Source: Pseudomonadota bacterium
GTDB lineage: Bacteria > Pseudomonadota > Alphaproteobacteria > Reyranellales > Reyranellaceae
Direction of reading: 5' to 3'
NCBI GenBank assembly: GCA_023436825.1
Contig: JAEZHS010000015.1
Coordinates: 1-8,884 of the forward strand
DNA: 8,884 nt
In this document: positions 6,383-8,884 of the stretch, piece after piece
Numbering within the stretch: position 1 is the stretch's first letter
Layout of the letters: every line of letters starts with the position of its first letter
Notes under the pieces: model-generated
Database searches by the model: none
What the model saw: the letters and a program-made list of their open reading frames with translations, nothing else
Told to the model about the DNA's origin: nothing
Made by a program: the position numbers and the translations under genes

Positions 6383-7278
6383 CTCAACAAACTCCCGAGC
6401 GGACCATCGACACGCAGGACACCTCTCAGATCCGCGTAAGGTATGAAGACCTCGTAGCCCTTCATACCACGCTCGGTCGCCACTTTGCTCAGCGACAGCA
6501 CGAGCCTGTCGTCCTCGAACAGATAATCCCGCGCGTCGACATCGCGCATGATCGACTCGATGTCGCTGGGCTCGCCCCTGTGATCGGCAACGGGAGGGTC
6601 CTTGGCGAGCTCCTGGCGGACGAGGTCGGCAAGGCGATGGCGCCATCCGTCGCCCGGCAAGAAGACGTCCTGTGGCTCGAGCACCTTGCCGGTGGAGAGA
6701 TCCACGAGATAGCCGGCGAGATCGATGTTGATCGTTCCGCCCACCCATTCGCGCCAGAAGGTCACCGAGGCGACGGAGGGCGCCAGCCGGTAGAGCGAAA
6801 ACGTTTGTGTGACCTCGCAATTGAGGCCCGTGTCGATGGCATCGAGGAGCGAGGTCTGGGCCAGCCCAGCGAAAACACGATTGGCCTCGGCAAAATCCGG
6901 CGATGGGCTGTCGAAGCGCGGATAGGCACTATCGACGGCATAGCGGCCTCGCGGTCCCTCGCCGGACTGCACGATCGCCTGCTGCGAAATGAACGGATAA
7001 GGCTCCTTGGCCAGAACCGCGATCAGACCGGCGCGCTGGCGGTAACGGAATTCCAGGCACTCCGCCTTGCGCGCCGGCTGGATGTCACAGGCCCGAAGGT
7101 CGGCCAGCCAACGCGCCTGATCGCCTTCAAAATGCGCCTTGGCCGCGCCGCCGAGCTTGCCGACAAGCGCGTCGTAGGCCGCCGTCATCGCCTGCTGAGC
7201 GGCTTCGATCCTGCCATCGGCCGCGGCCATTGCGGGCCACAGCGAGATCGCGGCCAGCGCGGCCGCGAACAACCTCAT
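6379..7278 (-). CDS. Secreted LprI-N/DUF3298-like protein, divergent paralog 3 (299 aa)
   Basis: First of the three paralogs, linked to the aminotransferase by an ATGA overlap (7278-7275). ATG 7278 is preferred over GTG 7290 because GGAGG (7288-7284) lies 5 nt before it and the signal peptide (residues 1-20, ending AMAAA) starts there. The mature protein begins directly in the helical part of the LprI-like segment: MTAAYDALVGKLGG, QARWLADLRAC (C64) and AECLEFRY (C74). The DC...IC cysteine pair of the other copies is absent. The C-terminal part keeps YPFISQQ, SAYPRFDS, LVDLSTGKVLEPQDVFLPG (191-209) and VFIPYADLRGVLRVDGPL. GGAHG is replaced by WVGGTINIDL (178-187). This copy may have a changed ligand or be a partner of the others; the frame is intact, so it is not a pseudogene. 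Confidence 0.82.
   Translation of the reverse strand: MRLFAAALAAISLWPAMAAADGRIEAAQQAMTAAYDALVGKLGGAAKAHFEGDQARWLADLRACDIQPARKAECLEFRYRQRAGLIAVLAKEPYPFISQQAIVQSGEGPRGRYAVDSAYPRFDSPSPDFAEANRVFAGLAQTSLLDAIDTGLNCEVTQTFSLYRLAPSVASVTFWREWVGGTINIDLAGYLVDLSTGKVLEPQDVFLPGDGWRHRLADLVRQELAKDPPVADHRGEPSDIESIMRDVDARDYLFEDDRLVLSLSKVATERGMKGYEVFIPYADLRGVLRVDGPLGSLLR
7275..7278 (-). other. ATGA stop/start overlap (aminotransferase to paralog 3)
   Basis: The TGA of the aminotransferase (7277-7275) overlaps the ATG of paralog 3 (7278-7276). It ties the secreted-protein cluster to the metabolic genes in one transcript. Confidence 0.85.
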
Positions 7279-8426
7279 GCCCGCCTCCACGCCTTGAGCC
7301 GGCGCACCGCCTCGTCCATCTCGGCAGTCGAACCGGCGAAGGAGATGCGCAGCGTGCCGGCGCCGCGGGCCCGGTCGAAGTCGACACCGGGCGTCGTCGC
7401 CACCCCCGCCTCAGCGAGCATACGCTTGCAGAAGTCGCGGCTGTCGTTGGTGAGATGGGCGACATCGCAATAGAGATAGAACGCACCTTCGGCCGGGGCG
7501 AAGCGGTCGAAGCCCGCTTCGGGCAGCCCGGCCAGCAGCAGGTCGCGGTTGCGGCGGTAGCGTCGCACATGGCCGTCGAGCTCGTCGCGGCAGTCGAAGG
7601 CGGCGAGCGCGGCATGCTGGCTGAGGGTCGGCACCGAGATGAAGAAGTTCTGCGTCAGCCGCTCGATCGGCCGCACCAGCTCCTGCGGCACCACCAGCCA
7701 GCCGACGCGCCAGCCGGTCATGGAGAAGTACTTCGAGAAGCTGTTGACGACGATGGCCTGGTCCGACACCTCGACCGCCGACACCGTGTCGCCTTCGTAG
7801 ACGATGCCATGATAGATCTCGTCGGAAATCAGCCGTACGCCGTTGTCGGCGCACCAGCCGGTCAGCGCCTTCATCTCGGCGTGGCCCACCATGGTGCCGG
7901 TGGGATTGGAGGGGCTCGCCACGATCAGGCCGTCGATGCGCCCCGCCTTCTTCAGCGCCTCGACGGTGGGCTGGAAGCGGTCGGCGGCCGAGGTCGGCAG
8001 GTCGACAGCTTCGAGATTGAGTGCCGTCAGGATGTTGCGATAGGCGGGATAGCCGGGTGCGGCGAGCGCGATGCGATCACCGGCATCAAAGCTCGCCAGG
8101 AAGGCGAGCGGAAAGCCGCCGGACGAGCCGGTCGTCACGATTACGCGCTCGGGCGATACCTCCGTCCCGTAGGCCTCGCGATAGTGCCGCGCGATGCGCT
8201 CGCGCAGCGCCGGGATGCCCAGTGCCGCGACATAGCCGATACGGTCGCTGTCGAGCGCGGCGTGCGCGGCGGCGAGCGCACCCTTCGGCGCCGGCGTGCT
8301 GGGCTGACCGACTTCCAGATGGATGACGGTATCGCCTGCAGCCTCTTTCTCGGCGGCTGCGGCCATGACGTCCATGACGATGAACGGATCGACCGCGCCA
8401 CCACGACGCGAGAGCTTGCCCGACAT
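7275..8426 (-). CDS. PLP-dependent aminotransferase, class I/II (fold type I)
   Basis: A 383-residue cytosolic transaminase of the aspartate-aminotransferase superfamily with all key residues. These are HLEVGQPSTPAPKGA (36-50), GYVAALGIPALRERIARHY (64-82), VTTGSSGGFPLAF (97-109, PLP phosphate loop), SPSNPTG with N174, SDEIYHGIVY with D202 (pyridine nitrogen) and Y205, SFSKYFSMTGWRVGW with the Schiff-base K232 and phosphate-contact R240, and LRISFAG with R360 for the substrate carboxylate. Length is normal. Substrate specificity cannot be read from sequence. It starts 4 bp after the gamma-glutamyltransferase-like stop, and its TGA overlaps the next ATG. The position could suggest metabolism of amino acids released by the upstream enzyme, but the link may be only co-transcription. 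No strong ribosome binding site precedes ATG 8426, which fits translational coupling. Confidence 0.93.
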   Translation of the reverse strand: MSGKLSRRGGAVDPFIVMDVMAAAAEKEAAGDTVIHLEVGQPSTPAPKGALAAAHAALDSDRIGYVAALGIPALRERIARHYREAYGTEVSPERVIVTTGSSGGFPLAFLASFDAGDRIALAAPGYPAYRNILTALNLEAVDLPTSAADRFQPTVEALKKAGRIDGLIVASPSNPTGTMVGHAEMKALTGWCADNGVRLISDEIYHGIVYEGDTVSAVEVSDQAIVVNSFSKYFSMTGWRVGWLVVPQELVRPIERLTQNFFISVPTLSQHAALAAFDCRDELDGHVRRYRRNRDLLLAGLPEAGFDRFAPAEGAFYLYCDVAHLTNDSRDFCKRMLAEAGVATTPGVDFDRARGAGTLRISFAGSTAEMDEAVRRLKAWRRA

Positions 8427-8430
8427 CGCG

Positions 8431-8884
8431 TTAACGGCTGGTGGCGACGATGGCCAAGCCGCCGCCGGCCGGATCGATGGCGGTGCGACAGCTCGAGCCG
8501 CTGCCGCGCAAGCCCGAGGGGCAGGCGATGGCGTTGACCCAGCCGCCCTGCCCGGCCCGTGACGTCAACACATTGGCAAGCGGCTGGTCGCGCTCGATGG
8601 TGGCGTAGGCCACATAGCCGGTCGCCTGCGCCGCCGTCGCCGCGCCGCCGCCGGCGCCGACGAACGCGAATTCACCGTTGCCGGGATTGGCGATGATCAT
8701 CGGGCTGACCGAGCCCGCACCGGGCGTCGCTGCGCCCAGGAGCACGCCGACACCGGGCACAACGGCACGCGCGCCGAAGGTCTGGCCCATCGACAGCGCG
8801 CAGGCCGCAGCCCCCGCCTTGCCGTCGACGGCAGCGAGACCCGCGAAGCCGCCCGAGTCGCTTGGCGTCGGCCCACTCGGCGCC
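8431..8884 (-). CDS. Gamma-glutamyltransferase-like protein, C-terminal fragment (5' end off window)
   Basis: The frame is open to the window edge, so only the last ~150 residues are present; M at 8790 is internal, not the start. Reading in from the edge gives GGFAGLAAVDGKAGAAACALS followed by MGQTFGARAVVPGVGVLLGA. This is the pattern of the gamma-glutamyltranspeptidase small subunit, where a strand stating data on the substrate is followed by F-G-x-x-x-V-x-P-G-x-G-x-L-L. The segment SPMIIANPGNGEFAFVGAGGGAATAAQATGYVA and a Cys-containing tail (ACPSGL, SSCRTAIDPAGGGLAIV) match the shorter, divergent alphaproteobacterial branch rather than classical E. coli Ggt. The autocatalytic Thr and any signal peptide are outside the window. 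Family members hydrolyse or transfer gamma-glutamyl groups, usually in the periplasm. It is the first visible gene of the operon. Confidence 0.7.
   Translation of the reverse strand, partial: APSGPTPSDSGGFAGLAAVDGKAGAAACALSMGQTFGARAVVPGVGVLLGAATPGAGSVSPMIIANPGNGEFAFVGAGGGAATAAQATGYVAYATIERDQPLANVLTSRAGQGGWVNAIACPSGLRGSGSSCRTAIDPAGGGLAIVATSR

Noticed and set aside
6383..6820. N-terminal extension of paralog 2 to an upstream start at 6820
   Set aside because: The extension runs inside paralog 3 in another frame, looks like shadow sequence, and would bury the signal peptide. ATG 6382 has a ribosome binding site and an ATGA overlap.
7230..8537. A 435-codon open frame on the plus strand opposite the aminotransferase
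   Set aside because: The opposite strand carries all aminotransferase active-site motifs; this frame has only Arg/Gly/Asp-rich mirror composition.
1..8884. CRISPR array, phage defence locus, tRNA or insertion sequence
   Set aside because: I found no regularly spaced repeats, cloverleaf-like segments, transposase or defence-domain proteins; every long coding stretch is explained by the listed genes.

Overview
The window is high-GC, gene-dense bacterial chromosome. Gene style and codon use suggest an alphaproteobacterium (Rhizobiales/Rhodospirillales type), but this is a judgement from protein style, not a phylogenetic result. I see no tRNA, rRNA, CRISPR, transposase or phage gene. Nearly all genes lie on the minus strand, so transcription runs from high to low coordinates.

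Right part (8884 down to 4414): a tightly packed minus-strand gene run. It begins with the C-terminal end of a gamma-glutamyltransferase-like protein cut by the window edge. A fold-type I PLP aminotransferase follows after a 4-bp gap. Then come three tandem paralogous secreted proteins, two of them entered through ATGA stop/start overlaps. Each combines an N-terminal LprI-like (DUF1311) segment with a C-terminal RsiV-like (DUF3298/DUF4163-type) domain. Both domain types are linked to lysozyme in characterised proteins, so this triplicated family is the most interesting content of the window. The copy next to the aminotransferase has lost the first cysteine pair and the GGAHG motif.

Middle (4273-4413): the convergent gap between the operon end and a plus-strand SnoaL/NTF2-like gene is almost entirely a ~124-bp imperfect palindrome. 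Two small REP-like hairpins are nested inside it.

Left part (4272 down to 36): the plus-strand SnoaL/NTF2-like gene diverges from a minus-strand pair of acyl-CoA dehydrogenase genes (387 and 347 aa, 12 bp apart). The pair resembles obligate heteromeric ACADs such as the mycobacterial ChsE1-ChsE2 type. After a 171-bp gap comes an MFS carboxylate-type transporter (SHS/AAHS-like), whose Shine-Dalgarno lies in one arm of an 8-bp dyad. A plausible but unproven reading is uptake of an organic acid (MFS) plus alpha,beta-desaturation of its CoA thioester (ACAD pair). A short repeat-like sequence sits just past the MFS stop at the window edge.
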